A stretch of DNA of 64,000 nt from Trichuris trichiura (lineage: Eukaryota; Nematoda; Enoplea; Trichinellida; Trichuridae). Positions 52,549 to 64,000 of this stretch are shown here, in pieces. Location of the stretch: the NCBI GenBank assembly GCA_037903355.1, contig JBAJFE010000014.1, positions 7,502,001 through 7,566,000 on the forward strand, given 5' to 3'. The notes below the pieces were generated by a model that saw only the letters and a list, made by a program, of their open reading frames with translations, did not search any database and had not been told where the DNA came from. Numbering within the stretch: the first letter of the stretch is position 1; every line of letters begins with the position of its first letter. Position numbers and translations under genes: made by a program.

Positions 52549-53699
52549 CAAGACAACAATAGACGTTGCGTTGGACTATTTTTACTGCAGCATGTCTTCG
52601 TCACAGGGATAAAACGCCTACATATAATGTAAACATATGAAAACGCACGCACATATTACAGGAACATGCACCAATAAATCGTGTGTGCAGAAAATTCATT
52701 ACTCAGATGGCGAAGAGGTGTTGGTTTTGGCAAATGGATCTTTACCGGTTATGAACCCTTGGCGCTAAAAGTGTGTGTAGTAACTGTACGCAGCCTAAGT
52801 GCAATCCGTGAATAGGTACAGCCTGTTAGGGTGATTACGCTGTCATTAATGAAGTGGTGTTGATCTGTCAAGAACCTGGAAGCGGCGGGAAAAAACGTAA
52901 AAGACCGTTCTATGGGCCTTTTGTCATTTCTTGTATTTGGAAATCTTATTTCTTCAGAGATCCTCTGATGGCAGTAATGTTTAATCGGATTAAACGGGAT
53001 GAGAGTTTCGTTGGTTGAGTTAGTGGACGGCCGTCGTATATAAGAGCTGTCTCATTAAGTGAATAGTTGAGAATAAATGAGCTCGTGCAGTGGCTCCTCT
53101 AAACAGTGACAGCTCAAAATTTTCTAAAGCTCATACGTCATTTTCCCAGTATTTTAACCACGATGTTTTCCTCTCTTGTGTATTGGCAGTGACTTGCAAG
53201 GGAAAAGTGCTTGTTCCTCTCAGCGCTAGCATCAGTCGCGTTCAAAAATCTTTATCCATTTTTAAATCCAATAAGCGATATATCCTGTATAAAAATATGA
53301 TATTTCTATATACCGTTACAGAGAACTGGATCTTTAACGTTGTTATGGTTATAAAGGCGGTTTGTATAATTAAGAATAGCTGTATTTGTCATTCTTAAAA
53401 AATACTTTGCTTTGTACATTTACTTTTTGTGCTAACGAAAACGTAAGTTTTCTTGGTAAAGGTAAAAATAATGCTAAAATTATGTTAAAATAACTTCGTT
53501 TGCGAACGAACGTTTAGATTATTTGCTTCAACATTCATTTGCAGGAAGAGTCTTGTTTCAGGTTTAGTCAACCATTTCGCACTGCTTTTGTCTTGCCTTT
53601 AGGTAACAGACTCAAATACAAAAACCTACAAACAGAAGGCTTTAAAATACCCGCTTTAAAATCCACAGAATCAATAGATGCTACTCGCTGGCACAATTC
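52549..53699. other. No gene recognised
   Basis: This is AT-rich sequence with frames of up to 102 codons (53090-53398, plus) lacking known motifs. Confidence 0.45.
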
Positions 53700-53718
53700 A
53701 TATTTACACTTAAGACCG

Positions 53719-53746
53719 CTGATGATGGGTCTCGAATGACCCGAAA
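53719..53746 (+). ncRNA. Hammerhead-ribozyme-like core, canonical CTGATGA
   Basis: CTGATGA, T, stem GGGTC with loop TCGAAT and GACCC, then GAAAGCTCCGG. The surrounding 53640-53820 corresponds to one arm of the 42615-43058 type (AAAATACCCGCTTTAAAAT before it, CGTAATAAA after it), with no mirrored partner. Confidence 0.5.
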
Positions 53747-53829
53747 GCTCCGGAGCCTCTTTATATAGAATACAAACGGGACACATCCGTAATAAATTTC
53801 TTCATCATGAAAACTTTATGAAAATCATA

Positions 53830-54660
53830 ACCTACCCGGGCTTTTATTTTACTGCACATTAGTCACTTGGGGTGTTCCATGGTTGAAAGGTGTACGGGTT
53901 AGCATTGGCTCTAAAGTCGTGCCAAGATTTTTGCGCTCGATCTGCTGAATACAAGAAGTAGTATCTTTATAATTCGACATTAGATTAGGAGCAAGAGATT
54001 TCCGAACGTTTTATGCAGTAAGCGCGTTTGCAGTGGGTCGTTTTGTCCTTACTGTCACTATTTCTGACATGAGCATCTGCATCGTTTGGTCAGTTAGGTA
54101 GCTGGAAAAGTACAAAATTCTGTTTTACGTAACCGCCATTGTTGACAATTTGTTTTTCAACGTTGATGATCGGACCAGACTGTTCCTAATCCTCCTGCTT
54201 CAATAAAGAGTTTTTCACTGGACGTGTTGCCGGTCCTGTTCCAAGGCATTTGCTTCCAAGTGCAGTGGGAGGAGATTTGTTGGCTGTTAGAAAAATTCTG
54301 TAAGCAATAATGAACTCCCTATTAACATTTGTATCCATTTTCGTACCGCATTTTGTTCGTGATGGGATTCTTTTTGTAAAAAACACCGGATTGGACAAAG
54401 AAGAACCCTACACGTGGACAAACGACCCTCGCCCTAACATCGGCAAGTTGACCGATTTCGACAGGACGCCTCACCTAACTTTGACTGACTATCCTATTAC
54501 GCGTAGTGCCTCCGCCGAGGACGGCCTCTACGGAATTTGCTCCGAAGCTGATCCAGCTGTGTGTGTATAGCCTCGACAGGTCAAAGTTCAACTAGACAGG
54601 CTCGCACACGACTCGGAAAGGTGGAGGAGCAACTCCTGAGGAAAAACTCGGTGGGAGGGC
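53830..54660. other. No gene supported
   Basis: A plus frame of 86 codons (54310-54570) reads a hydrophobic start followed by a polar segment (EEPYTWTNDPRPNIGKLTDF) with no known match. It could be a small exon or chance. Confidence 0.35.
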
Positions 54661-54674
54661 AACTCTTTCGTGCG

Positions 54675-54702
54675 CTGATGACGGCTCAAGATTGAGCCGA
54701 AA
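54675..54702 (+). ncRNA. Hammerhead-ribozyme-like core, canonical CTGATGA
   Basis: CTGATGA, C, stem GGCTC with loop AAGATT and GAGCC, then GAAAGCTTCG. Three of the five stem pairs seen elsewhere are replaced by compensating changes. AATAAAGTTTTTTACTTTTT follows at about 54746, as after other copies (AATAAA within 100 nt). Confidence 0.5.
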
Positions 54703-54759
54703 GCTTCGCCAGACGTATGTTTGGTTTTCTGCCTTTGAACGACAATAAAGTTTTTTACT

Positions 54760-55289
54760 TTTTGACTCGTTTCATTGGCAAATGAAAACGGGAAAATCCA
54801 TGTACATTTCTTGCTCAGGTTCCACTTGCAATTCTGGTTGTCTGTCTAATTGTACCATCTCTGCAGTCACCCCTTATGGCGAGCCCCCTGATCCCTCAGA
54901 GTCATCTATAAGAGTGAGAATTACAACTTCTTCCGAACACCTAATGTTGGTGCTATTCTCCCACGAACCACAAGCATTCTAAAGAGCAACCAAAATCGTG
55001 GGTCCTTTCTAGAATGGTTTCACTTCACTTTGTCGAAAGCCACCTGAGGAATCCCTAGCTGTTGCTACTATGGAATCTACGGAAGGTATTTCTAAAATGG
55101 TAAGACTTAAAAATCGAGATTATTCCTTGATAACCATCGGCTGCAGAATGGAGCTTGGGTTAGCAAGTAAGCAAAGAACATTAATCTCAATGTACTTGCC
55201 CGCCTTGAGTGTCAAGGTGCACTATCTATGATCAGTGATATTTTCAGAATTTTTTTTCTGTGCAATAGTTCTCAGCAGCAGGTTTAAAA
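54760..55289. other. No gene recognised
   Basis: Nothing beyond short frames of unknown nature was seen. Confidence 0.45.
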
Positions 55290-55950
55290 TAACCAACGAA
55301 CCAAGTTTCGTAGGAATTACAGTCGTTTCGCCGACAGTCGGTTCGTCGGCGGGTTGGTTTGTGGGAAGGTCTGTTCGTCCACGTGTCGGTTTGTGGTCAG
55401 ATCGGTTTGTCGACTTGTCGGTTTCTGGACACGTTGGTTCCTCGACAGGTCGTTTTGTACGGTGCAATTACAAACGAAACTTGGTATACAAAATCTGTTA
55501 AAGAACATTTTTCTAAAGGCGCTTCTCCGCTTCGTGCCAATGGGAGCACGAATGTTGTTTCAATTCGACAAATGGAAGGTAGAACAAATTGCATGATATT
55601 GGTTTTCGGATGAATGAAAAGAACATTCCACTAAAAGTTCGCAGCCCGCTATATAGTTACTTAAGTCTTTCAAAAACGCAGTTGTTTCTAAGGATACTAA
55701 TGTGAAAGGTAACTATGTTGAAGAAAACGGTGGATTTAGAAGCTCAGAAAATCAGCCGAGGTGTCAGTAAATGTATTGAAGCCAGAGGAATGCTTGTGCG
55801 CTTAAGCTAGATAACAAAAGACTGTACAAAAGGATCTGTCGACAGACCGAAGTGTCGAGGAACCGACCTGTCGACGACGAACAGACCTGCCGGCGAACCG
55901 ACTGTCTGCAAAAGGACTTCCGCCGGTTTCGTAGGGATATGCTGTCATTC
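55290..55950. mobile_element. Fold-back-like element with inverted arrays of 16-bp units
   Basis: 55337-55464 is eight tandem 16-bp units of the type GTCGGTTTGTGGTCAG. 55836-55925 holds about five units of the same type in reverse complement. GTTTCGTAGG lies outside each array (about 55302 and, reversed, 55930). The interior 55476-55830 shows no transposase. This architecture resembles fold-back elements, but no target duplication was seen. Confidence 0.65.
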
Positions 55951-55989
55951 AGGAGGTCAGATTCCATTTGTAAAACACAGGCAAGTTAG

Positions 55990-56690
55990 ACTTCGTAATT
56001 TCTGAGCGTTCGAGGCTTTTCGAAATGGTAAATGACCATTGGCTTCATGTCATAGTCACCAGCCACACTGACTTCTGACAAGAGACTGTCTTTTGAAGCT
56101 TTTAAGCCAGGCATCGGCATTTCCTTTTTGGCTATGGAAATACTATCAGGCGTTTTGCAAGACTGCTGTTTCGTCGACGTTGGAAATCTGAAATGCTAAC
56201 CTTCATTGTGTTAGACTCCTCAAACTTTGCTACACCATTTACATAAGCACTAGTTGTTTCTCCTTTCAATTTTATATTGTTTGGGTGACTTCTTTTCCTA
56301 GATTTTATGAACCACCTTTTTCAGGCTTCGAAAGTTTCTTCTGTGCGTTCCCTACCTGTTTCAGCCTTCATGGAAGTAAAAAGATGCTCTGAATTACACT
56401 TTGACTTAAATGAACATTAAGTCTAGCTTGGTCTTCTATCCATATTAGCAAATAAGGCTATTTCATGTTTTTTTCAAATGCGTTCACTTGAGTAGCACTT
56501 TTAACTTTGTTCTTTTGATGTGACCATTTGACTGTTTGACGCAACGGGCCTCGCCTTTGGCCTATCTCCGTATTTGACATGCTTTTCTCGCTAAGCTTGA
56601 TTATTTTCAACTTTTGATTTAAAGTGAAGAATCTGCGACACCACTTTTCACTTGAACGGTTAGCGATCATTACGCCTACTATAATTTGGG
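55990..56690 (-). pseudogene. Tigger1-like transposase remnant
   Basis: In order on the minus strand: FFTLNQKLKIIKLSEKSMSN (pogo-type helix-turn-helix), LLIWIEDQARLNVHLSQ (CENP-B-type domain), FTSMKAETGRERTEETFEA and SRKRSHPNNIKLKGETTSA. ISDFQRRR and NVDETAVLQ with KPMVIYHFEKPRTLRNYE complete it (start of the DDE domain). Frames change repeatedly. The wording is closer to vertebrate-type Tigger1 transposases than to the 20-22 kb copy, so it is a separate lineage. Confidence 0.82.
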
Positions 56691-58338
56691 TGACTTGAAT
56701 TCTTATATAAAACGAACCTCTTTCATTGATAGAAAACATTCACCGTAATGAAGGAGGAAATGACCAACCAAAAGAAACTTATCAATAGGCAGCTATCAGT
56801 AAAAGTAGAGAGCACTGATTAGGCATACCTTAATGACTAATGCTTCTGGAAAGCAACTGTTCTATCTTCATCGAACTGATAATCTGTAGGGGGCGATGAT
56901 ATCACCTGTGAACAAAAATAGAGGAAAGTAGCATTTCTTTGAATGAAGTACCCAGACTATGACGGTAGCGCAGCGGTAGCATATCAACCAGTGCCATTTA
57001 TCCTACAAACAGCCAGCGAACACTACCCTACGTGACGCAGCGAAGGATTGCTGCTATTAAGTTAGGTTTTTTTCTCATTAGGCACGGTACGCCGCCCAAG
57101 CCAGGCAAAAATGGGAATAAAGGCTTGCACGTGGTCTACGGCTGGTTTTTGGCGGCTCAAATTGTTTTGATTGGCACACCGCAATTACAGCGAACCGAAA
57201 TAAAACGAGGAATGTTTGTGTTGGAAAAGTGAGCATGGTTTAAGAGCTGAGAAGCTTAGAACAACGTTAGAGTCAGCTTTCGTAGGGGGTTTTTCAAGTA
57301 AGTATCCTCTCCTGATGTCACTTGGACGATAAATTGTTATAGGGCATAAATTCTTGGAGTAGTGTTTATGAAATTGGGCCGTCCGAGATTCTGAGGGGTT
57401 GGTGGAGACGAAAGCCCGCTGGCAACAACAGACGACTGAAGCTCCCGGACGTCTGCAGCTACTCCATGGTAGAGCAGAAATTGCATTTGCTTTTTCTTAT
57501 TACTGATGGTTGTCCTTTGCGAAACGCTCACAAGAGAAAGGAGGTTACTAAAGATCAGCGCAACAAAGACTGAGCGAAGTTTCGTCAGTCATCAACCAGT
57601 GTCTTCTTCAACCGTCCCTTCCCTTTCCTCCTCTCACCATGTCCCTGGGTGCGAACAAATGTTGCCAGACTTTATTTCCAAATTTAAGTAAGGAGGCGAA
57701 CTCGCAACTGCAGGTTCGCACTCGCATTCTACAAGTACCAGGGAATCTCTCATCCCCATTGCACTAAAAAGAACGGATGGTGGCTTACCCGCACCTCGAA
57801 AACGAAGGCGGTAGAGAGCCCACAGCTCGGGTAAGGTGGTGGTGGCCAGTAGGGCGGTGAGGAACATTGTCTCGGATATCTTTGAGAAATAGATCTTCCG
57901 ATAAATTTGTAGCTATCGTGGAGCAATCAGTTTGGATGATCGGATTTCCAGTATATTGAAACAACTTTCAGCGGCGAGTATCATGAATGCATGATTTATT
58001 TTTGACTTGGTCACGTGCAGTGATTACTCCTGTTGACGCGTTGAATGCTTCATTTACTGGTGAAGTGCAGTTGTTCGCTGTTTTCTTAACGGCGTTCTGT
58101 TAAATATATGTTGGATAGTGAATAACTTGCGTTCTTTCTTTGGTGTTTCCGGTTGGGACTTGTCTGTCGTGGTCACTGTTGAACAACAGCAGCCTTTGAA
58201 AGCAAAACTTATTTAGTTGTTCATTGCTTTAAGATTTCATACATAACAGGTTTTACGTGGTTTGTTTTAACTTTAACTTCTAGCTAAGTTTCTTGTTGCT
58301 GGCCGCATTCAAGAGAAATCGTTGAACTCTTTGCCAGC
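56691..58338. other. No gene supported
   Basis: Frames of 60-77 codons (57032-57232 plus, 57634-57867 minus and others) have no recognisable domain. TAGCGCAGCGGTAGCATATC at 56966 resembles a tRNA A box, but no B box or cloverleaf follows. Confidence 0.4.
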
Positions 58339-58528
58339 ATGATTTCGCTTCGAAGAATGTATTTTAGTAGGCTGTCCTGCAAGAACGCAATTCGTTCTTA
58401 CGTAAATGCCTACACGACAGGCAGGCGTGTAGGCCTAAACCCAAGGAATTTGCTGTCCAGTAACGTGATTAAAAGCCGGTTAGACACAGAACTTCTAATG
58501 CGATTCAGTGATCGAAGCAGAGCTTTCG
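58339..58528 (+). CDS. Possible first exon of an unknown protein
   Basis: An ATG opens 63 codons ending at a plausible donor (TTTCG, then GTAAATG), shortly before an in-frame stop. The N-terminus (MISLRRMYFSRLSCKNAIRS) is basic, hydroxylated and free of acidic residues, like a mitochondrial presequence. No further exon could be linked, and a Tigger fragment follows 230 nt later. I do not recognise the protein, and it may be chance. Confidence 0.2.
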
Positions 58529-58759
58529 GTAAATGATTGCGCCTTCAGCGCTAAAGTGATCATCTTATCTTGTAAGTGCGTAGCTAGCACCAGTTTACTG
58601 AAATAGCTCGTACTGGTCGCATATGAAATCGTCTGATGTTGTTAGCGTGACTGATTTTTGCCTGACGGAATGCGTTCCGGTTCGGCAGCCTTAGCAGGAT
58701 TGTTTCAGGTCGCCACTGTGTGAATAGACTAAATTTCATGTGCTCTGCTTCACGCTGCA

Positions 58760-59053
58760 GGGAAACTGATGTTTGCGCACGGCGAATAGGCTCGGCAACG
58801 CGTACGAAGCAATAACGAACAATCAGAAAAATGACAAGGCCTCATTAGCATTGTGCACGGTTAGAGAGCGTTGTAGGCAGAAAAAGTCTTTCGTGCCCGG
58901 GCAGACGATCACGCTGCTGCTCAGGCAGGCAACGACATTACTGCAACTATAATGCCAGCCAGCGATGGGCATGTTTTTGTGAAAAGATGACGTCACTATT
59001 TCACGCCGGACGAACCGCGTTGTATAGAATCCGCGGATAACGAGGGCCGCCTG
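58760..59053 (-). mobile_element. Tigger 5'-end fragment
   Basis: The right end, reversed, is CAGGCGGCCCTCGTTATCCG with TA outside (59054-59055), the same TIR as at 49863. Inside, 58790-58975 is the reverse complement of 19810-20010. No coding part remains. Confidence 0.85.
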
Positions 59054-59055
59054 TA

Positions 59056-59710
59056 CTTTAGAGATACCTTGACTTCTCCGATTGCTGATGGATCATGGAT
59101 TCGATGAGCCTTTGAATACCACTTTGAGACCTAAGCTTCTAGTAATATTGCTGACTGTCTCTCCATTTCCAGGCAAATTTCGGAAATTAGTTTGGCTTGC
59201 TTTTGCTTCTTGATCTATTCTTCTTTCATTAGTGTATAATTGTTTCAGTCATCCCGTGCATGCGTGAATCAGTCTTGTAGGACAGACATGTCAAACTGGT
59301 AGCCTGCGGGCTGCATGCGACGCTTTACAAACACGTTTGCGGCTCGCACAAAGGATGCTGTATAAAATGAATGAATATTTGTAAATAAATGTTCTTTTAG
59401 CACAGTTGTGATTTTTGCACAATGTATTTGCTGTTGTTGCCTAAGGGTTTATATTGTCGTTTAAAAATTCTTTTTTTTGTTAAACTACATTACTTTGCAC
59501 TCATGTAAATAGCTAAACCAGTTGTGTCTACGGTTTGTCTCTAAATTTAAGGAACGAAAATATTCTGCAACAAATCTCATTAAATGAATTCGATTAATCG
59601 TCTGTCTGGCTCTCGTGACAACATAAACGTGATCCATAGGGTCTTTAGAGGATTCTCAGTTTAACACGCCCACACACCTGTTATAGGATACTCGCTGTGG
59701 AAGAGATTTC
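59056..59710. other. Mostly unassigned; hAT-like end relic
   Basis: TGTCAAACTGGTAGCCTGCG near 59290 resembles the tips of hAT elements with CAGGGNTGTCAAACT ends, as does 46576 (TTGTCAAACTGGCGGCCCGC). No partner end was found for either. Confidence 0.4.
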
Positions 59711-59752
59711 TGCTTAAGCGAAGAGCTAGCCGAGCTAGCTCTTCGCTTAAGC
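59711..59752. repeat. 42-bp perfect palindrome
   Basis: GCTTAAGCGAAGAGCTAGC is followed after 3 nt by its reverse complement. No association with a known element was seen. Confidence 0.9.
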
Positions 59753-59846
59753 ACCTGTACTGCAGGCGCTAAGAACGCGACTCGTAACTCATGCTTCGAA
59801 TATGATAAGAAATTTCATGCGAAATTCTCGCCATGATGCACAACCC

Positions 59847-60013
59847 GATAATTTCCGTATCCGAGTTTATTTTCAGACCATTTGATGTACTGTGTACCAC
59901 GTATTCAGCAACATTCCGTATCCGAGTTTATTTCCAGACGATTCGATGTACTAATGTATATCGAATGGTCTGGAAACAAACTCGGATACGGAATGTTGCT
60001 AAATACGTGGCCT
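59847..60013. repeat. Direct plus inverted repeat (hairpin)
   Basis: TTCCGTATCCGAGTTTATTT is present at 59849 and 59914 in the same orientation and at about 59977 in reverse complement. The last two form a hairpin of about 50-nt arms (CCACGTATT outermost, TCGAAT/ATTCGA inside). It probably derives from a small MITE with a duplicated end. Confidence 0.8.
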
Positions 60014-63000
60014 TCCTTAACTAGTGTTTGTCTAGGGACAGTTGGAGATAGAACTTGCGGTCCTGACTTTTCTAGCCCTTTTTCTGGTCATTTTTAAGTG
60101 TGCCGCCTGAGATACGATTAACTGGTTGGAGCGGGGGTCAGCTTGGAACTCTAAACGGAGGTATATGTGAACCTGACCGTAAGAAACATTTCCGTAAACA
60201 GCCGCTAGTTGTCCTCCCTTATTACATGAGTTCTACGAAACAGAGTTTCCTCCCTGTTTCTATTTCGATTGTGAATGAAATTTGCTGGAGGAAATAGCCG
60301 TTACGATTGGAGACCAGGCTGACACAATGCCTGTTCTAGCTCTTATAATATTCGAACAGCATGTATTTTTTCCTGTTGCGAAAATTGCGCCTATATGCTT
60401 TCGAAGACCTTGACGTCATAGTTGGGTATGTCTGCTGAGATGGTAAGGGCTTCATCATATTCCGTGAAAATTTCAACGGGGATCAGGGTTAAAGGATTTT
60501 GCTCATAAAGTGCTGAGCTTCCTAGACATGCACCTTTCTATTGCGAAGAAGGCGATTCTGAAGGGACTTGCGTAGAAGGCGATTCTGAACTATAAAAATG
60601 GTTGCCTTCTTCCACCCTAAACTTAAGCAGCTTTGTCAGGTGGTAGGGATAAACGGTCCGGATGAAAGATAAAAATCAGATGGTGTCCGTAGGCAATTCT
60701 TCGCAAGTGATGTATGTAGTACACTGGTAGGTTTGTGCGAACAAATCTGTTACATCCTAACTCATCAAAGTGTCACCGGTTTCGATCTGAATTTATTTAG
60801 TCTCGTTGTTTCTAAAGTTATTGAGTTTTTCATATGTGAACTCATGCATTCCGTCAGCGCATTTAGCATAGATAATTGAAGCATATTTCGTTCTGTAGCC
60901 ATATGCTTGCGAAACATTTGACAAATATGTGAGTAGTAAACTCAGTTGCTGTTCAGCTACGATTCCATGCATACTGTTACACAGGTTGTTCGACAGCCAA
61001 CGAGGTTTGTTTGCTCTCCGGAATTTACTTACGTATTACTTTTGCAAAATCTTTACCTGTATTTGGCTTTTGACGGACAAGAGCGTTGCACCTGCTTTCC
61101 AGTGTTGTCTATGGCCGGCGGAGTTTGCTAGTGCTTGTTGTACTGGTGAAGTCACCCTATGTGTCATCTACAATCGCCTGAATAATGGGAGGCATTAGTG
61201 CCTCATAGAAAATTTTAAATTCATATCGATTAATGGTTCCATTCGTTGGCTCTTCCCACACACCGCCCTAACAATCGATTCCAGAACGATTTATGCATGA
61301 CGCGCAAATCGCAAGCATTCCTTGCTTAGGCGCAAGTTACTCTCCTTGACCAGAGAAAATGATTTTGCAAAATCAACATAGCAAAAAGGTGTCATTGTGT
61401 TCTTGTCATTCCACTGCATTATTGCTGCATAGCTGTCAGTGCGCGTAGCGCAGGCGTTGTTTCCTAAAACGCCGAGAAAATTAGCTCAGCCCAGCCTGCT
61501 ATTACGCGCTGGTTAGATACCTTCATGCTTTTCGCCACAAATCTTAGCATATTAACTTTTACGGTATTCATTAAGCAAGTGCCCCTTCCTGCAAAAAATG
61601 TGGTTGTTCCTCTTTCAGAACGTTACGCATATGTTTACTCTTTGGTTGTCTTCCCCAGGGAACTACAGTTTGTCAGATCAAATGTTGATCAAGCATAAGC
61701 AGCGACGCTGGATTGATTTGCCGGTTCGAGGCGACTGAGTCTCCCACTAAGTTCATTGCCCGCATTTAACTCAGCTGTTCTGTGTGTCTCAGACTGGACG
61801 TTGCGTCGCACCTGACGGATGCTCATTGCAGCAGTCGATGCCATTTGCTGGCACATTATTCAGTCAATAATTTTCCGCCTTTCTTCACCGGGATAATGCA
61901 AGTTGTGAAATAGTTTTTCACGGCTTTCTAATTGTATTAATCGTTTCGCTCATTACTTGAAGAGCATCTGCCTACGTACTTTTCTGCCTCCGGTTGATTC
62001 AGGTTAGATTTTTGCCAAATTACCAAATTGTGGAGCATGCTTAAGCCTCTTATGTGTTTCCCATCAATTCTATGTCGCCACTTAGTGAGGCTGAAGTAGC
62101 AGTGTGCAAAAGGACGTAAGCATCCCTTTCGTACAGCATTCAAAATCTATTTGTTGTGCCTGCAGATCACTGTGATTAGGTCTGGCGAGAATTTATGCTA
62201 CCTTTGGTAATTTTGTCTAGGCTTCACTCGCTTGCTATGGGTCAGTTATAAGCGATTGACATATAGTTCGTCGAGTACATGGAACCAAACAGAAATCCTG
62301 GAAAGCTTTTTTTGTGTTCAAGGTACTTGTGCGCCTTCATTTTCGGTTAGTGCCCCTCACGTCAGTTGCTTTCTGAATGGGTTTAGGCCAGCGGAATGTG
62401 GCGGCAGTAGCGAACATTGCTTTCCCGAGTTTCGCACGAGCTGTCTCCCATTGCTGTCAGCTTAAGGGGGGAATTAATATTTCATGAGTACTTCATTGTC
62501 AAGTGTGCAATTAGTTCATCGAAAACAGCTTTTCGCGTAAACTGAGTCAATTCCAACTTGGTGAAAATGGAAGTGGTCCTTCCTTATTCTCTGTTTGCTT
62601 GTATCTTCACTTTTGCTTGCCAGGTATTCATTTCTATCAGCAGACTGCCACTCCCAGTCACCTATATTGTTAATAGTATGCCTGTTAGGTAAGCTGCATC
62701 GTTGTGTGTGATTTACGCTTAATTCATTTTTCGACTCCATCAAGCCACCTGGAATAACCGGTTGGCATTTTTTTAATCGAGCAAAGAAGTTCCAACTCAC
62801 GCACGCATGTTATAGTTCTTTAAATCTGTGGAAGCACCAGTTTCATCTCATTTTGTTGCAGGAACAACGTTAGCAATGACGTGTAGAGTTTTAAACAATT
62901 GGGTTGAGGAATTGTTTTCCATCCACGTTTTTTGTCCTTATTCGATATGTTAGTAGGCTTTTCTACTACATAAAAACTGAAGCTTATGCGTACCTTTTTT

Positions 63001-64000
63001 TCGTACCTCGGTTAACAAAGCATTAAACAGCGCCCATAAGTTTTGCCAGATTTTTTACTCCTATGCTAAGAGATAATTAAATTCTTTGTTAGAGGACTGA
63101 GTCAGACAGAGGTCGCTCGTTGATGGGACCTTCGCTTATACAGCTTGAATGAGCGCTCTAGATTTTCTCTTTCTGCACAGCGGAGTCCGTGGTGTTGCTG
63201 AGAATGATTTCGCTGATTGCTTGACCTCAGGTCTCTGCCTCCCTGCTTCATCTGGGACGAATTTCTTCTATTCGATATTTTCTTGTCGATTGTTCATTCA
63301 TTCAGCTGAAAGTGTAGGTGGACAGGGATAGCGTATAAGCTGTGCGTGGTACGCTATTGCCTTAATGAAACTCCCTGATTAAAGTGCCCAATGCGCTGAT
63401 AGTTCCTTCCATCACCAGATGAATATTTGATATCCGAAGCTTTCACAGTCACCGATTTCCAGTAGTAATTTTGACAGTCTTTGGTCTACTTCAATTATTC
63501 TCAATGGGGAAAGCAGCTGAAGGGCCGTCGTGGGTGGCACTTGAAGTCTTAGATTTCATCAAACTTAGCCCTTCACTTTTTACTAAATTGGAAAAATCGT
63601 AGTGGCGTTATATGGGTGTTTGGCATTTTCCCCAAAGTTAGCCTTCAAAACCAGTGGGCTTTGAGTTTCTGCCACTGTTTATATCCGCTAACATCTTGAT
63701 AACTTTTAATATGGGACCGTAAAATTTTGTCGCTTTGTTCTTTCTCCCCATTAGACCCTTTTATTCAGGCAACTCAGATTACAAGAAATTACTTTATGTC
63801 CGGTTACATGCTCAATAGTTCTGTGGCTAAATCATTTATTGCCATCGTAATTCTTGCTCGTTGGAGCAAATGATTGATTTTCCCAGCAGGAGTGCTATGT
63901 GTTGGTCTTGGTCAGTTGCTAGCGTTTTCTAGCAAACAGTTTACTGATCACCGTTGGCTTCTTGGCTTTCTTTGGACATTTCGTTATGCAAATCTAGATT
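60014..64000. other. No gene or repeat recognised
   Basis: About 4 kb contains only frames under 100 codons without recognisable domains. T-rich runs and occasional TTTCAG/GTAAGT words occur, as expected if this is intron or intergenic DNA of a gene outside the window, but no exon could be supported. No tRNA, rRNA or array was seen. Confidence 0.4.

Noticed and set aside
55222..55501. Protein-coding repeat protein from frames over the 16-bp units
   Set aside because: All frames on both strands stay open through the repeat because of its composition; the unit length (16) is not a multiple of three, so no stable protein repeat results.
56960..57020. tRNA gene suggested by TAGCGCAGCGGTAGC
   Set aside because: Only an A-box-like word is present; there is no B box, no acceptor pairing and no cloverleaf.

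Overview
The window is eukaryotic nuclear DNA, most probably from a nematode. It holds one complete, ordinary host gene set in a dense field of transposable elements. The gene (minus strand, 32982 down to 14201) is the orthologue of the deubiquitinase USP7/HAUSP (MATH-33 in C. elegans). I could place 28 exons with consistent reading phase throughout. They sum to 3282 nt, or 1093 codons plus a stop, close to the 1102 residues of human USP7. Of its 27 introns, 23 are only 39-63 nt and one is 637 nt. The other three are 2.2, 2.7 and 8.8 kb, and the large ones hold nearly all of the repeats inside the gene. Very short introns, pogo/Tigger, Merlin, Copia, Gypsy and Penelope-type elements and a short TTAGGC run all fit a nematode. 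A trichocephalid such as Trichuris would suit, but the genus is a guess.

Layout from the left. A defective Copia element (RT to 5' LTR) runs off the left edge (1-3110). Small hairpins and a 405-bp, almost perfect palindrome follow (3889-4966), then a short hAT-like MITE (5279-5800). A second, decayed Copia element (about 5810-12123) has been split by two later insertions: an unclassified 1080-bp element (7246-8325) and a Merlin DNA transposon (9069-11266). The Merlin element has a 9-bp target duplication and an apparently intact, two-intron transposase. USP7 occupies 14201-32982. Its largest intron carries a 3.6-kb inverted duplication of a pogo-family transposase and a Tigger element, itself interrupted by a MITE. 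A Gypsy element with short LTRs lies at 38473-42267. A Penelope-like element (RT plus GIY-YIG) lies at about 47150-48350. A deletion-derivative Tigger (49863-51024), a hAT-like element with an 8-bp target duplication (51591-52540), a fold-back-like element (55290-55950) and a Tigger1-like pseudogene (55990-56690) follow. The last 4 kb show nothing I can assign.

The most interesting signal is a dispersed family of hairpin or palindromic elements whose centre repeatedly carries CTGANGA, a short stem-loop, then GAAAGC. The stem changes sequence between copies but stays paired (GGGAC/GTCCC, GGGTC/GACCC, GGAAC/GTTCC, GGCTC/GAGCC). This looks like the stem II core of a hammerhead ribozyme. Hammerheads are known from Penelope-like retroelements and from animal retrozymes, and a Penelope-like element sits immediately beside one copy. 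Two deviations temper the call: there is one extra pyrimidine before stem II, and I could not define stems I and III by eye.
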